A stretch of 64,000 nt of DNA from Rhodamnia argentea (GCF_020921035.1 NC_063157.1:20725015-20789014); one strand, 5' to 3'; numbered from the stretch's first letter, positions 26,516-40,271 are shown. Notes: generated by a model not told the origin, from the letters alone. Numbers and translations: made by a program.

Positions 26516-29500
26516 TTACCGGGTGATGCGGAAGACGTCTTCGACCTTCCTGGTGTTGGCATTCACATACTGCAGGCAACATGTAGATGGAAGTTAGACG
26601 AGCACGTACACAGGATCGCCATGAACGCAGTAACATCTAGCTGCTCAATGTTCAGAACTCTACTTGCAATGCAGGACATCAGAAACTGTACATAAGTTTC
26701 TGATTTCACAGCATCACAAGAGACCAGAACAGGTTCTCAATAAAATGGCGTCGCCTATTGTAAAAGCTGGAATAAGCAGTCATAAAGCCATAAGGAACGA
26801 TGATGGTGGGACGGGCGATGGAAAATTCGGGAGTTCTATGCAGTATGCAACATTCGAAAGCAGGCTACTGCTGACCTCTAGTTGTAACTCTTCTGGAGTT
26901 GCATGTCCTCTGAAATGGCCGAATTTGGAAATCCTTATCAAGCTCCAGTCACTCGGCTGCACCAAAAAAAAAAAAATTCAGTGGAGCTTCACTTGTACAG
27001 ATCTTATTCATGGGAGCAACAAAATGGATAATCTCGCTGTAACCGAATCTATTCGAGTTGAATGATATGGGCAGCAGAATCAGCATAGAAAGTTTAATTT
27101 TTTTTAAGAGCAAGCTAAAGGATCTCTGCGATCTATAAATATTCAAGGCCTGTAAAATGAGAAAGCTGTTGTGAAGATGGAACCGTTTAGCTAACAGCAT
27201 TCAACTGACGTAAATGCAGGAAATGGAATCGCGATTAAGCCTGGACGAATACAAGGACAGATTTTTGGAAGCTGCCCAAGATTGTGCAGATTTGGACAAA
27301 CAAATAACTATATTGGTTTGCTATCAACAACGGCGCGGGGGAGCGCAGACTCTAACCTCATCTTTGAAGTCATCTAGACTGAACCCGGCCATACCAATGA
27401 CCGCTTGCACTGGTGCGCTATAATTGCTGTGATCATAAGTATCGACCCTGCTTTGATCTTTCTTTGGCATGGCTTTACACTGACCTTGGTAAACCGAGCA
27501 TGTTCTTTCATAGTTATGAACGTGGCCGAAGAGAACGAGATCAACCTGATAACAAATGCTCGGTGAGTACAATTTCACAATATCAACGAATCATCCGACA
27601 TCAGAAAGGAATTAAGTAGTAGGAGGTTTGCCTTGTTGCCCAACAGCAACGGCTCTACAGCATCAAGAAAGCTTGGGTCAGCACCTCCTGTGGTACCAGA
27701 AGTGTACATGGGCCTGTGCCTGCAAGCGGCAAACCTTACACTTGATCTCTGTTGTCTTGAGAATTTCTTGAGCTTGAGAGTACGCAAAATCAAGTGGAGA
27801 AACTCGGGATCACCGAGAAGCAAATGTACTTACCCCATGAAAACTAACCAAGGAGTTTTAGATCGGTCGACCGACGCCATGTCCCGTTTCATCCATTGAT
27901 ACTGATTACATTACATTCCTATGACATTAAAATGACAGCTCATCGATAAAAAAATTTGATATCAAAAGGGTTCGGCTCGATTGCCCATACCTGCTCTGAA
28001 TTCTCGGACCAGTCATGTTCGGTTGAAATCACAGTGAAATGAACACTGGCTTGTTCAATGGAATACCACGGCTTGTCCTTCGCTGGGGTTGGCATAGGGA
28101 AGTATGTCTCATAAGCAACGCCGCATTCCCCACCGGAGTCCGGAGTTAGGTACACAGATCCTGATCCCCCATAATCTCTTCATGTAAAAGAAAATTAGAA
28201 AATCATCTTCAACTCATGCTGCTAATTATGTTGGTTCAGCTGTTTATTGAGTCTTCTATAGTGCGCAGGGAAGGACGCATATCGACCCACCCGAGAGAGT
28301 TACCTTTCATGGTTCCCAATTGCAGTCATGTAGGAAACTCGGGAAGCGAAAGGGCTGATAAGGTTGAGGAAGAAATCCCACTCCACTAAGAAGCCGGTGG
28401 CGTAGCTTATGTCTCCGATATGGAAGATGGCGTCCACATTGCCCGAGACTACATCATCCAACAATGCCTTTGCCACCGAGACTGATCCTGGCTACAGAAT
28501 CATATGTAGTCACATTTTAGGATACCTTAATAATCAGGAGTTTGAGTTCTTACAAACAGCTTAGTCTGTGCCCCTTCAGTTAATTCAGATGAATCTGAAG
28601 TGCCAATAATGTTTCCATGAAGAGCCAATTTTCATCCAGTTTGGATAGCATCTTTTCGATGTTGCTTTCAGAATCGCGATTTTTCATTCTATGGAATGCA
28701 TATTTACCTGAATATAGTGCTCGACTGAATCATCCAGGGGGCTTTTCCCATATCCCCGAATGCGAGAAATTTGAGTTCTTTCGATCCTCCTGCAGGCGGT
28801 GTTCTGAACTGAACTTCTTTGCTCCAACCAGCTGAATCACTGGACATCGTAAAAGCATTATCAAAACAACTCGGATGTGCCAGCAAATGGCATAAAGTTT
28901 CTGAACGTTTCGATTTCCAATCATCTAATTGATGCCAGAAAAAAATAGATCACTCCATCTGCTTCCAGGTGCGGCAACTCATTTGCAGTGTCATGCAATG
29001 TATAACTCTAATGTCATGAGAACAAGATGCTCCTTTTTTATTATGAAAGCCGTATACCCGATTCTCTCTCAGTCAGACATGCAGGTACATTCAAGGACTA
29101 AGGCATATAGTAGTACTTGCCAGTGCTCCATCATCTACCTAATGTTGGGAATTCATAAACAATTAATATAAGGAACAAGTCCAATTGCATATCTATTCAT
29201 TCGCATTCACTGCAGATTTGGCGACCCTGTATCCAGTAGACATGCCACAGATATTGCACTATGCTCAAGCTGTCCAAAACCGATCATTCTCGTAAACAAC
29301 CTATCTCCCAATCTAGCCAAGATGATGAAATTTGAATGATTCTACCTTCCGTATTTGTAAGAATAAGAGGTAGAAGGCCGCAGTCCCGTCATCACAGCTG
29401 AATGAATGTAACCAGGGTCGTGCCAACCGAAATCTTTGGCAGGACTAGGTGGCTTATTACCTGTCGAAGATTGACCAGCTAAACTAAATTCAATAAAGAA

Positions 29501-31860
29501 CAGGTTCTTACGAGGCACTTCGATTGCTTTGGTTTTGTCAAGGAACTCCTAGTGCAATTTACAGAGAGTTTTCCACGAAGGGTTAGAGGTTTACTCACCG
29601 CACATATCATCTTGAGAGAATGTACTAACTTGGGAAGTCTGTGATTTCCCATTTCCATATTGTACCTTTTGGGGTTCCTTGTCTCCACTAACCCACGTTA
29701 TTCTCATCTGCAGAGTAAAGCATGTGTGATTACCATAACCAACACTTTCTCATGACATCCATAGAGCCAAATGCCAGTGACACGACCCACACGGAGCTCG
29801 ACACAAGAGTTGGTTAGCCAATCCGGAGTGCTTACCGAGGTACCGGTCGAGTCGATGCTGGAGAGATGGCCATTGAGCGGTTGCTTCGGGTTCGCGAAGG
29901 TCAAAGTGTTTGATCTCCTCAATATGCAAGGCGTGGCGAATCCCCCGGCGAACAGTACAAACTCGATGTCGGTCCTGATGTTCACGACATGAAACTTCAA
30001 GGTGCCGCTGCATGTGGTCACGACACATGTACCTCCCTCGGACTTCTTGCACTCCTTCTTCTTGCAGCTCAGATAGTCCGGATCCTTGCTCAGGTATTGT
30101 GCCTGAGAATGATGCATATAAGCATGCACCCAAAAGTCGAAGTGGGAAACATTTCTCCTAGTGTCAAACTAGTTTCACGAGTAACGGTCGGTATACTAGA
30201 AAATTTACAGAATTTGGCACATTGTAAAACCCGTATAATACCAATAATCGCGATAGATGGGATTTCAAAGCATTTGGATAAAAGGGCTTGTTTAAATATT
30301 CGATATAACTATGCTACGTGCAGCATTTTGTATGTATCGAAGTTTAAACAATCAAATTTTTTGTAAACCTTTCTTAATATCTAGTATCTTCGTTATTTTT
30401 TCCTTTATTCGACAAAGTTTAGTATTTCATAAACGACCGAAAAAGTACGAACTTAAATTTCGTAGAAAAGTTAGGTAAATTATTGAAGGATAGTTCTATA
30501 AGTCAGTTAAAAGAAGACGGCAATGATAAAAGAATCGATAAAGAACATTGCAAATTATCTGAACCAGAACCAAATCGACTTTGTTGATTGAAACTTTAAC
30601 AGATCGCAGAACAAAAGACTCTTTTGATTCTCTTTTTGAACCCAAAAAGGGGACACTTTGACCCAAAAAAAGATAAAACAAAAATGAAACGGACTCTTAT
30701 TTTCTCCTCATCTTTCGGCGGATGAAGATATGACGAGAATATTTCGAACCTTTGAAGCAGCTACGATCATTAATGCTTGAGGTTAGGGTGGGTTGTTCCA
30801 TGGACTATACACTTTATATTTATGTACTTTACCTACCTAAGCTGATTTTATTAAGTTAGGTCGATCACATTAAGAGGAAAACGCAACGTACATTGAACGT
30901 AAATTTCACATATATTTGGCATTTTAGTCAATTTTGTCGATTGCCACAACACAATCATCGAACGAGTCTTTTAATATATATATATTATTTATTTATTTTG
31001 TTTTGTTATAACTCGACATGGCCCTAACCAAATGAAATCTGATATTGTTACGTGAACGCTATGGACTCCATAACGTGACTTTCGTGGGAATGGATCATGA
31101 GGACTGAACGAAGTCTGGGCAAAAGGAGTTAGGCATGTGCCATGTTTTTCTCTTTTTCAATTGCTTTTTGCTATGCGGCCCCTGTTGATTCCACTATTTT
31201 TCCTAGAGCCCCCTCGCTATTTTATGTTTCCGTTACTCATCGAAGAAGAGGAAGGTAGATAAGTGATCAACAAGGCATGATTCAATGGCAGATAGTTTAC
31301 CTTGACAGGATAATGGCACAGAAGAGGAAGATCACTGAGATCGCCAGTCTCTATATAGAGAGCCTTATTCAGAGGACAATCCGAGACCCTGCAACCCAAA
31401 AGAGAAAACCACGAGGAGAAGAAGGAACTTCCCGGTCACGTGTACTGATGATATCATTCAGAAACGAAAGGTTTAAAAATTTAGAGGATGAAAGAACTAG
31501 ATATCAGGATGGTTCATACTCCGCGTTTGACGGAGAAATCATGGCGACCCAGTCAGAATCTGCTGGGACCAGGACCCCGGTCACGCTAACCGTGAGAAAC
31601 TCTTCATCCCCGATGGCGTTGGCACCGCTGACATTGATTTGGAGATACGGGTTAGGGTCGCGGCACTCGAGGATTCGCCTCCTGTTTAGCAACCGGAACT
31701 CGGATATGGCAGTGTGGTTGAGATGCTCGAGCGCAGAGTCGGCCACCAACGGGTGCAAGCTTGACAACGAATAAGAAGAAGAAGAAGAAGAAGAAAAGCA
31801 AGTCGAAAGTATGATGAAGATGGAAAAGATTCCGAGCTGTGTCGGAATGTGGAGCTCCAT
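26516..31860 (-). CDS. PAP27-like: Purple acid phosphatase of the PAP1/24/27 group, with a one-base frameshift
   Basis: Thirteen coding exons: 31860-31520, 31388-31301, 30102-29836, 29707-29599, 29460-29346, 28839-28708, 28491-28304, 28177-27991, 27901-27834, 27719-27632, 27545-27357, 26956-26876, 26569-26516. They cover a typical large plant PAP: a signal peptide with a Ser run (CTT repeat), a fibronectin-like N-terminal part (SSIDSTGTSMRITWVSG), and the metallophosphatase motifs GDMG, GDISYATG, GNHER, MGHRPMY and GHVHNYER. It ends in YVNANTRKVEDVFRITR. All phases agree except in exon 6. There, five G (28737-28741; C on the gene strand) follow AAAG where homologues need six, so the frame breaks near residue 341. 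With the missing base the product would be about 635 aa. Several PAPs of this group are called 'inactive' in databases. Intron 10 has a GC donor. The frameshift may be a true mutation or an assembly error. Confidence 0.9.
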
Positions 31861-31920
31861 ATTGGAGAAGCAGAATGCTTTTGGATGGATGAAAACGAAG
31901 GCTCTCTTTGTACACTTACA

Positions 31921-31960
31921 AGAAAGAGAGAGAGAGAGCTAGAGAGAGGGGGGGAGGGGA
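31921..31960. repeat. GA-rich tract in the presumed PAP 5'UTR
   Basis: AGAGAGAGAG tracts and a following G-run lie 60-100 bp upstream of the PAP start codon (a CT-rich leader on the gene strand). Confidence 0.75.
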
Positions 31961-32049
31961 ATGTATTTGAAGGATCGAGGCGTGAGTTGGATGTTTTAGG
32001 ATCCAATACCTATGGAAGTACATTAAAGATATGTGCTTTTTATAGAGGA

Positions 32050-33690
32050 TGAGGAGGATATTATTTACCATAAAAAGAAATTAAAACAAACAAACAAACG
32101 AGGAGGGGTACTATGTTTCTTGACGTTAACATCTACAGAGCCGCTGACTCTCCGGATGCTGCTAACTGTCTGTAGCCTTCTCATGTTTCTTGTCCATCTT
32201 GTGTTGCACATTTTCATATGTATAGAATAAACATCAACGCAACATCAGATGACACCTGACGGGTCTTTTGCCAATAAGTTCATGACTTTGTTCCAGATTG
32301 TATCCACCACGGAGTGAGTTAGGCTGCTTCCAAACGTTTCAGTTCAGAGGTCAGATTGGGTTGGCTTTGTCCAATGTGAACCGGATCTGCTTCCAGTAGC
32401 AGCAAACCCATTGATGTTGATGATGAGCTTGCGTTTAGGGTCGATGTTACCTTTTGAATGGACCAGCTCGTCCAGCTTCTTCCCAATTGGCGTTTTGCAT
32501 GTTAGGATGGTATCAAAGTCAAAAACAAAACGATATGAATGCACGAGCAATATGCGATGAATGCAGTTTGGGCTAACATAATAAATAAAGGGAAATGGGT
32601 AATTTCCATTTGGATGGTCTTGGAAATATGCGTGGGTGGTGGAGTCAATTAAGGAGTAAGAGAATGGTGGAAAGAGGATATTCCTCTTGGAAAGCGTCAC
32701 ATCAGTAATTTATTGCGCGTTCGACTGGGCCGACTTTGGCTGCCGTCAACACCATTTATTCGCTCAGACCTGCTTTTCACATTCCACATCACGCTCGGGC
32801 TTTGCTCTGATAGACTACGCTGTTGTGATATACTACTCCTAATTGTGGACATTAGCGGGTGTTTTGGCTTGCGATGTATCAATCTGCCCCATATTGGTTT
32901 AGAGTAATTTCTTGATTAGCAAAACTTACGTTCTTGCTCATAGTATCAGGCTATCAGCTTTCGCTTGCTTCTCCCCGTGGGTGCTTGCAAAGCGCTACGT
33001 TAAAAGCATAAGCACTTTTCCATAAGATTGTTCCCCCATAACTCTATGCGATCTGATCGGGCTTACTAACTTCCTGAAGGGTACCAGTATGCCCGTATAT
33101 GCCTGAAAATGACGGGAATGAGCAGAAGTGCCCGTAGGTTGGGCTGCTGATCAATTTTGATTAGATTTAAAAAAAACCAAGCATTTTCGTTCATCGCCAG
33201 GCCAGCAACCAGAAATCAGTAAATCATTGGTTGTCGGCCTTTTTCTTGTAAATAGCTAAAGACTAGCGTAAGCCTGGAAGGGATGGATTGGACCATTAGT
33301 CTATTTATATACTTCTTCCTTTGGCAAACCTCTTCTCGTCCTCCTGATTCTCACTAGTGTGCCTCCTGGGAACAGTATCCTCGGTATATAACTCGAGAAA
33401 TCAGCAACATCTTTCACAGTACTCATCACGTGGTTGCACTGGCTCAGAATCATCGTTTAACTTTAAGCATCCATGGGAAAAGTTACCACTGTTTATCATC
33501 ATAAATTCTACTGTGACCAAAAATATATATTCTCAGTAAAAAGTGCTTCCCAGTTCTCTTATGTGTAACTCCAGAGAGGTTGGTAAGAACAATGATCCAG
33601 GTAATACTAACAACTCCGATGATTAATCTACATTGGAACTCCAAAACAAGAAAAGGGGAAAACAGAACAAGAATGTAACCATATGATCTT
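32050..33690. other. Intergenic region between PAP promoter and TPR-like gene
   Basis: This region holds the upstream DNA of the PAP gene and the 3' flank of the TPR-like gene. A 118-codon minus-strand frame at 32700-32344 shows no recognisable domain. No RNA gene or clear repeat was seen. Confidence 0.5.
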
Positions 33691-33697
33691 CAATGGA

Positions 33698-36600
33698 CTA
33701 TATTCCTCTTTGGACAGCAATAAATAGCACAACAAAAATGGGTGAGAGAAGAAAGACTATGTACGGAAAGGCTTGAGAGAGTGCACCTTCTTCGAGATCT
33801 TCATCCATGTCAAGACGATAGTTGCTTTTGTCTTCAATAAAGGCCTCGAAGTAGTTTTGGTAGCCTGTGCCCTCTGCGGAGAGCTTCGGCCTTCTTACCT
33901 TCATCTTCTCCATGGCCTATACAGTATCGACACAGCAACCATCATTTTAGATGCTGTTTACCAAGTATTGGCCCACAAATTCACTGTCCTGTATTTTTCA
34001 CCTTCTTTGACATCCCATATACAATTACCTGGAAGCTGAACATGAATTGCGTAGCTCTCTTGCTGACTTTACCATTTGGATGAGATTGAAGCTTCTCATA
34101 CATCGTCCGAGCCACATTTGGTCTGGCAATCACATCAAGACCTTCATTATTTTCAATCATGGAACAGAAAAGACTGCAAAGCCTCCAGGCCTACTCTGGC
34201 AGTGGAGAGGGGATGCAAGAAGGGGATCACAGAAGCAACTCGAATTCCCAGAGATCCTAAAATTGCCCTGCCTGAGCTTCATTAAGACTGTTATTGTTAG
34301 GAGTTCCATGACATATGAAAACACGTAATTACCTGGTAAGTGAATCCTGGCAGATGGACCACTGCAATGCAGCTACTCCATGAAGTTCACTCTGCACATA
34401 TAAATTAGTTGGGGATCAAACTATGAAAGGGAACGCAATGGGCAAACAACCATTGCACCGAAGGAAAAGTAACAATTGGCCCTCAGACTGCACAAAGAAG
34501 TCTACAGCTAATTCTAGTTGATATCGTGGTGGAAAGACTTAAAGTCACTCATCTTTCAAGAAACGACATGAACAATAGCACATTATCATTTCTGTATCCG
34601 AATCGCTGTCACTCCCGGCTGGTTCAACATGAGAAATTGTGCCCTGTTGGCCACCCGCGACCACGGCTGGAGCTGTAGGGAGCCGAGGAGCAAGGCAGTT
34701 TTTATGCCATTAGCAACCAAAGGAGAAGAAAGTTGACTGCAGTTTGGTTGGACACACAGAAATGCCATTATTTCAAGTTTGACTACGCAATTTGTCAACA
34801 CATACTTAGAAGTAGCACCCAAGCCAAACAAAACCATTTGTAGCTTTCCCATGAACCAAAACCAGACCAAACTACCTAACATATGCACCCATGAACTGAA
34901 GAAAACCATCTTTTGGGTTACCTGAAATGGCATCTTATTCATGACCTCTTCATAAAATGGTAACGCTTCCGTAAGTTTTCCAACATCCATGAGAGAGTCA
35001 CCATCCTTCAGTGCCTTCAACAGCCAACAATTCAATGAATTTAAATATACAATGAAAAATAGTCTCGTAAATGCCTACAAAAAGGCAGAGAAAGAAAAAC
35101 AATAGGACAAAGGGCTAGGTCTATCCTACCCCATATTGCACATATTTCACTAGGAAGGTACCTTCTCACACTCGGATTTCAACTTTGCATCTATATTTAA
35201 GCCCATTTTTCTATTGTAAGCAGCAACAAGTTCTCTCGTATGTGCATCTTTGGCAGCCCTATCTTCAGCTGTTTCCAGAACTTCGCCTGGGCGAATGGTC
35301 CTTCCACCTCCAAACTAAATGACAAAAATAACAACGAGAAAAAGCTTAGCCTGACATTTGATTCAATGGAAGATGCCAGAGAGAGAGCACAAAAAATAAC
35401 AGATCCATGCTATATATGTTTCCTCATCTGCATGTAGAGAAATCAGAGGTTCTTCTTCCACCGTTCCTCAATTACACATTCATCTAGCTTAAATATATGA
35501 GCCCTAGACTAGCTCATAAAGATACGTTGAAAAAGAGAATCACGCCCAACAACACCCCCCCCCCCTTTGTTTTTGGCTAATTTTCTGCAGAAATCTTGTA
35601 AAGGCCAACCAACTAGATAACAAGTCCAGTCAGAGCATATGAAAATATTGGAGGGCCAAGTATCCTTACAAAAGAAGCAACATTTCATCTCATAAAACAA
35701 TAAAAGATCATCTCCATAAGAAAAATTGATAAGTGCCAGTAGAACTTATGTTGCATTTGTTAGTCCGAATCTGGCAAAGTCCATCACCTCAGTATGGTCA
35801 GTAATTCGACTTAACATGAAAGAGTAATAAGATTTGATTGGAAAAGAAAACTATGGAATTTGAAAAACTACATGGAAGTTTGTCGTATGATAGGAACTTC
35901 ATGTCCTATGACTATATCGAAGACAAGATAGGTAGGTGTGCCACCCCATGAGCATGCAATAGCAGGAGCAAAACCATTTTTATTCCATGTTCTGTTAAGC
36001 TTCAAGCAAAACGTCTAGTGACAATTGAAATGTAAACTGGTGCTGCCTTTGAGGAACAAATATCTTGTGGAAATTATTAAGCATGTATAGCCATAATTGT
36101 TCTGCTATTAAATTTCTCTAAAGCTTCACAAGAACAAACTGCACCAACAGAAGAGGGAAAGAATCAACTTCAATATCAAATGAGAAATCTCTCAGTAACT
36201 AGCTTACCTTCTCGGATATGTTGCTTGGCCTTGGGAAGACACCCCAAGACGAAACTTTGGGTTTGTAAAGATCCGAATTATCTTCTTGGGGTGGTGCGAC
36301 GGCAGGCTTCGTCGCCATCTCATCATCAAAGTTGGTGGTGTCCCCAAGAATGATTTCCACCTCAGGCATGTTTCCTTTTGGAAAAGGGTCACTCAATGGA
36401 ATTAAACCAGGTGGAAGCCCCCTGGTCCTTTTCTTGTCCGCAAAGTCAAGCCCCACAAAGTCCATGCTCGAAACCACCAGCTGCTGTTCCTTATTCATTT
36501 TTTCCTTCGAATTTGCTTTACCAATTTTCCCTCCATTTTTACCTTTTAAGCCTAATTTTAACAAATCAGTCAACTCTTTCAGCTCCATAAAAACTGTAAA

Positions 36601-37238
36601 AGCAAGAACTTTATACATGGCAATTAACATCATCACTTTCCAATATCAAGCGTTCAGCAAATGCAAGAAGATCGATCAGAATCATCCGCCCACAGTTTCG
36701 GCTGAAGGCTTAACAATCTTCCAAATTCACATTCTTTGATAATCAATTACAAAAAGAGGAACAAATCCACCCTCCCATTTAACTCCGCATATCATCTCAT
36801 CATCCACACCCAAAATCAGCTAAAATCCAACCACAAAAAAAAATAAAAAGAAAAAAAACTTCCCATAACGCATTACTTACCTGAATTAGCGTCACTTTCC
36901 AAGACATACTCTTTGGCCTTGGCCATTACGATTTTACCGGCATCAGCAGAATCGTCGCGCCTATTCGCATCGCTAGGGCTCCCGACCACGCTTGCCTCCA
37001 ATTCACTCTCGTGCTTCGGTGGCAGCGACTTCTTGTACGCCCTAGCTTTCTCAAAGGCGAGCTTAACAGGGTCCACCGGAGCCGCGGATTCGGAGGGAGA
37101 TTCGGAACTGGGTGGGTTCGAAGAGGAAGAAGCGACTCTGAGCAAGAACGGCTTCGGAGGATGAGATCCTTTCGGCCATTTGGAGAGGAGGAATGTCGTG
37201 GGAGGGAGAAACGAAGGGTGACGAGAAGCCAAAGCCAT
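33698..37238 (-). CDS. Plastid TPR-like protein, one C-terminal membrane segment
   Basis: Seven exons join with perfect phase: 37238-36881, 36593-36208, 35314-35162, 35014-34922, 34391-34333, 34122-34029 and 33916-33698, giving 453 residues. The N-terminus is Ser/Pro/Lys-rich with few acidic residues (about 1-45), like a chloroplast transit peptide. VDPVKLAFEKARAYKKS follows. Exons 3-6 carry a short helical-repeat region (LMDVGKLTEALPFYEEVM, ...GVAALQWSICQDSL, ARTMYEKLQSHP, KRATQFMFSFQ) of TPR type. The last exon ends in a hydrophobic helix (AFPYIVFLLSPIFVVLFIAV). It resembles, from memory, the Arabidopsis chloroplast TPR-like protein At1g78915. Likely role: a membrane-anchored plastid scaffold or assembly factor. 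The gene model is strong, the function is only inferred. Confidence 0.88.
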
Positions 37239-37389
37239 TTGGGTTTCGTAGCAGTGGCAGATTGACGGTTGTCAATGGCGGGAGGGAAGCCATTACTGGA
37301 CAGTGGACGGTTTGATATCGTATCCGACAGTTGACAAATGGGCGGGCCGACCCGGCTCGGTCCGGCCCGTTGTGGGAATTTCACTTTTC

Positions 37390-38340
37390 CGACGGTTTAG
37401 TGAAAAGAGAAAATTTCATAAAAATTCCAAAAATTTGTTCTCATCATATCATCAATAGCCCCAAATGTAACATTGAGTAAAAGTACGTTTCATCGCAGTT
37501 CCGTTTATATGGCCATCAAAGTTCCGATGTAGCAATAAATGTAAACAGGAAAAGGTCTAATTAACGAAAGGTATATTTGAATTATCCGTATGATATTCGA
37601 ATACTAATGAGAGAGGACAAAAAAAGTCCCACGAAGAAAATTTTAAGATTTTCTTTTGCCAAAAAATAACTAAAAGCAATAATACCATGCTTCTCTTGGC
37701 TCAATGAATCCAATTGTTGTTGTTTGTGGAAAAAAAAAAATGAATTCTTCTTGATTTGGAGAGCTCCATGTTAGTCATAAAAGTAAAAACAAAGTTCTCC
37801 GGTCGACATTTGTGCGAGACTAGTCCGAGACATACCTGACCATAAGACAAAAGAATAGATTTTGAACATATTTCTCAAGAGGACGACTTGACAGTGAGAT
37901 TTGAAACGTCATCAATTCACCATCATACAGAAGATACTCACTAGACCGACCAAGTTCATTGAGTGCTTTCGATTGATGAAGCTAACCAAAGCTGTGGACT
38001 TTGCACCTGCTCCTATCTGTTCTGTGGGTGCCTGTTCTAATGTTTGCGCAAAAGAAGATGACTTTGCCGAGCCAAACGTCGCCCGGATAAAACCGCGGCC
38101 GATATCGTGATTGTAATTAGATGGAGTTCCATCCGATTGATCAACGAAGGAGTGCTTTTCTATGGACGTAAGTGCTTGTGCAAAGACAAACATCACATAA
38201 GATAGATAGGGCAGATGCGCCAGTTATAAAGTAACAAGCGTTGTCCAACATAAAAAGTCCCGACCCAGACCCAAACCACACGAAGCTCACACTACTTAAT
38301 AAGTTCATAGGATGAAAAGATCGATATATCGGAAAGTAGT
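37390..38340. other. Intergenic spacer between TPR-like and annexin genes
   Basis: Includes the promoter of the TPR-like gene and the 3' flank of the annexin. Overlapping open frames near 37900-38190 on both strands have no recognisable domain. Confidence 0.5.
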
Positions 38341-38347
38341 CGGTTGA

Positions 38348-40086
38348 TCACTCTTCCTTGCCCAGGAGAGTGAGCAAGAAGGCCTCATGATGGCCAGAGG
38401 TGTCCTTGGCCACCGCTATGTCAAGCGAGACGCTGTTCCTCTTGTAGTACTCCTCCTTGATCTCCTTCAGGTCCTTCTCCGCCCTAGTCACGATCACGCG
38501 GGTGAGCGCATCCTCATCAGTCCCGACCTTCTTGATTGCATTGCGCAAGACCTGTGATCCCCACGTGGTTGGTTAATCTAGCTTCTGAATCGGATATAGT
38601 GCAATGTGACACGATTTGCACTAACCTTTTCAAAGTACTTCTTCGGATCATTGAGGCACCGGATCGTCGTGCGCAGTGCCACCGAGAAGTCATCAGGTCG
38701 TTCAGCCAGCAGATTCTGAAACCAGACAATGTGACAAAAACTGAACCCGAAACCCACCAGAAACGCAAACATAATTGACTTTAATCGGACATCAGGAAAG
38801 TAGCTAGGTACCTTAGTGATGGAAGTTCCCTGGTCATCTCGGTAGTGATTGAAAGTCGCCCTGAGCTGAGCCTTGCTCCTGGTGCTCAAGATTCTTATGA
38901 CCTCTTCATGGTTGAGGGCCTTATCTTTTATGGCTTTGTGAAGAACGACGGCCTCCGAGTTCGCCAACCCCGCGTTGATCTCTTCTCCTTCGTACCTATA
39001 CGCACTCACTAAACCAACCAGGAGCTGCATAACAAGAGCCAGGCATGAAATGATCTCCAAATTCGCATTCCAGATCACGAGCAAAAGCATAGAAATTTAA
39101 GTGGTGCTAAGTCTTGTGGTCGCTTTACAACATACCTTGCGGATGTCGCCGGTGGTATGTGCAGCGACATCTTCTTCCAAGGATCGCTTGTAGCGAAGCC
39201 TGTAGGCCTTTCTCACCTCCAGGAGCTCCTCAGGGGAATGAACGCAAGAAATCTCTATGATCACATGGTAATCAGGGCTCGATTTCTTCAGCGCCACATT
39301 CGCCAACACGGCATCCCGATCGGCTGGGTCCAGTATCCAACGGTACACCGCTTTCTTCAAAAAAAAAAAAAAAGACGTTATTGAAACATGAATCAGACTC
39401 CTACGATCATTTTCTCAGGTAAAAGATCATCAAGATTGCATGGTTCGTCTTCTTTCTCAAAAGATTTCATGCAATCTGCTGAGCACTAATTTTGACAAGA
39501 TCAAGACCACCCAATTTCATTTTCGGCCTTACATATGATCCCTACATTTTGTCCTACGCAACATTGAGTGTTTTCGGTTGAGCTTGGATACGTCACCTAA
39601 AAGATTTAAAAGATGAATTATTGAGGCAAAGACGGGGTCATTATTTTGGAAGTTGATTGCCAAGTGTCATCAATTCATGCAAAGTTGACAACTGTTTCGA
39701 TGAAACCGGCGACCACACTGTAAACAAATTATACGATTGCAATTTGCAAAGCACTTCTGACAAGAAAACTATGTCAGAAAAGACCCCAAAAAAAATATAT
39801 TTTTGAAAGAACCTCGAAGTCTCCGGAGAGCTCAGACTCAAGGCGCTTGACGAGATCTTCCTGGTAGAGGTCCTCGTAGGCTTGCCTGATCTGCTTCCTC
39901 TGCGCTGCATTCCTGTGCCCTAGCACTTTTATGATCGGCTTCTCATGCGTTCCCCATCCTTATTGCTTGCGAAAAAAAAAAAAATAAGGAAAAAGAACGG
40001 TTTGATAAGCCTCTCGACAGCTTGACATCACAGCAAAATCTCGACAGATAAACGAGCAAATCCGTAGAAGTCGAACATACGGATCA

Positions 40087-40119
<33 letters not shown>

Positions 40120-40199
40120 TTCGAACCTTGGCAGGCCTTTCTCAGAGTTTCTGCATCTTCAGTAGCAGAGAAATGGTGAGGAACAACAAGGCTGGCCAT
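38348..40199 (-). CDS. Annexin (D1/D2/RJ4-like)
   Basis: Six exons, 40199-40127, 39958-39813, 39354-39136, 39024-38812, 38715-38626 and 38551-38348, join in phase to 314 residues, the normal size of a plant annexin. Four annexin repeats are visible. Repeat 1 has GWGTHEKPI with the GHRNAAQRK histidine block, and repeat 2 has VLANVALKK...[12 protein letters not shown]. Repeat 3 has YEGEEIN...[12 protein letters not shown], and repeat 4 has [20 protein letters not shown]. Repeats 1 and 4 keep the GxGT-type calcium loops (GWGT, KVGT); the middle repeats do not, as is usual in plants. Annexins bind acidic phospholipids in a calcium-dependent way and act at the plasma membrane and in the cytosol during growth and stress. 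The start is supported by a TATA box at 40278-40272. A second, homologous first exon lies upstream (41180-41108). Confidence 0.95.
40089..40118. repeat. (GA)n microsatellite in annexin intron 1
   Basis: About 15 GA units lie immediately inside intron 1, 9-38 bases from the splice donor of the annexin first exon. On the gene strand it is a CT tract. Confidence 0.9.
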
Positions 40200-40271
40200 T
40201 ACTACTGTAACTCTCTCTCTCTCTCTCTACGGTGTTTGATGGGATGAAAAACTTGGCATCGGCCAACCCCG

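Noticed and set aside
32344..32700. 118-codon minus-strand frame
   Set aside because: No conserved motif; lies in the intergenic region upstream of PAP without convincing splice partners.
37912..38196. 94-codon minus-strand frame downstream of the TPR-like promoter
   Set aside because: No domain recognised and an overlapping plus-strand frame is equally long; not supported as a gene.
40089..40118. GA/CT tracts considered as specific regulatory elements
   Set aside because: Simple microsatellites recur throughout the window (2362, 31921, 40089, 63372) with no consistent position, so no specific function is claimed.
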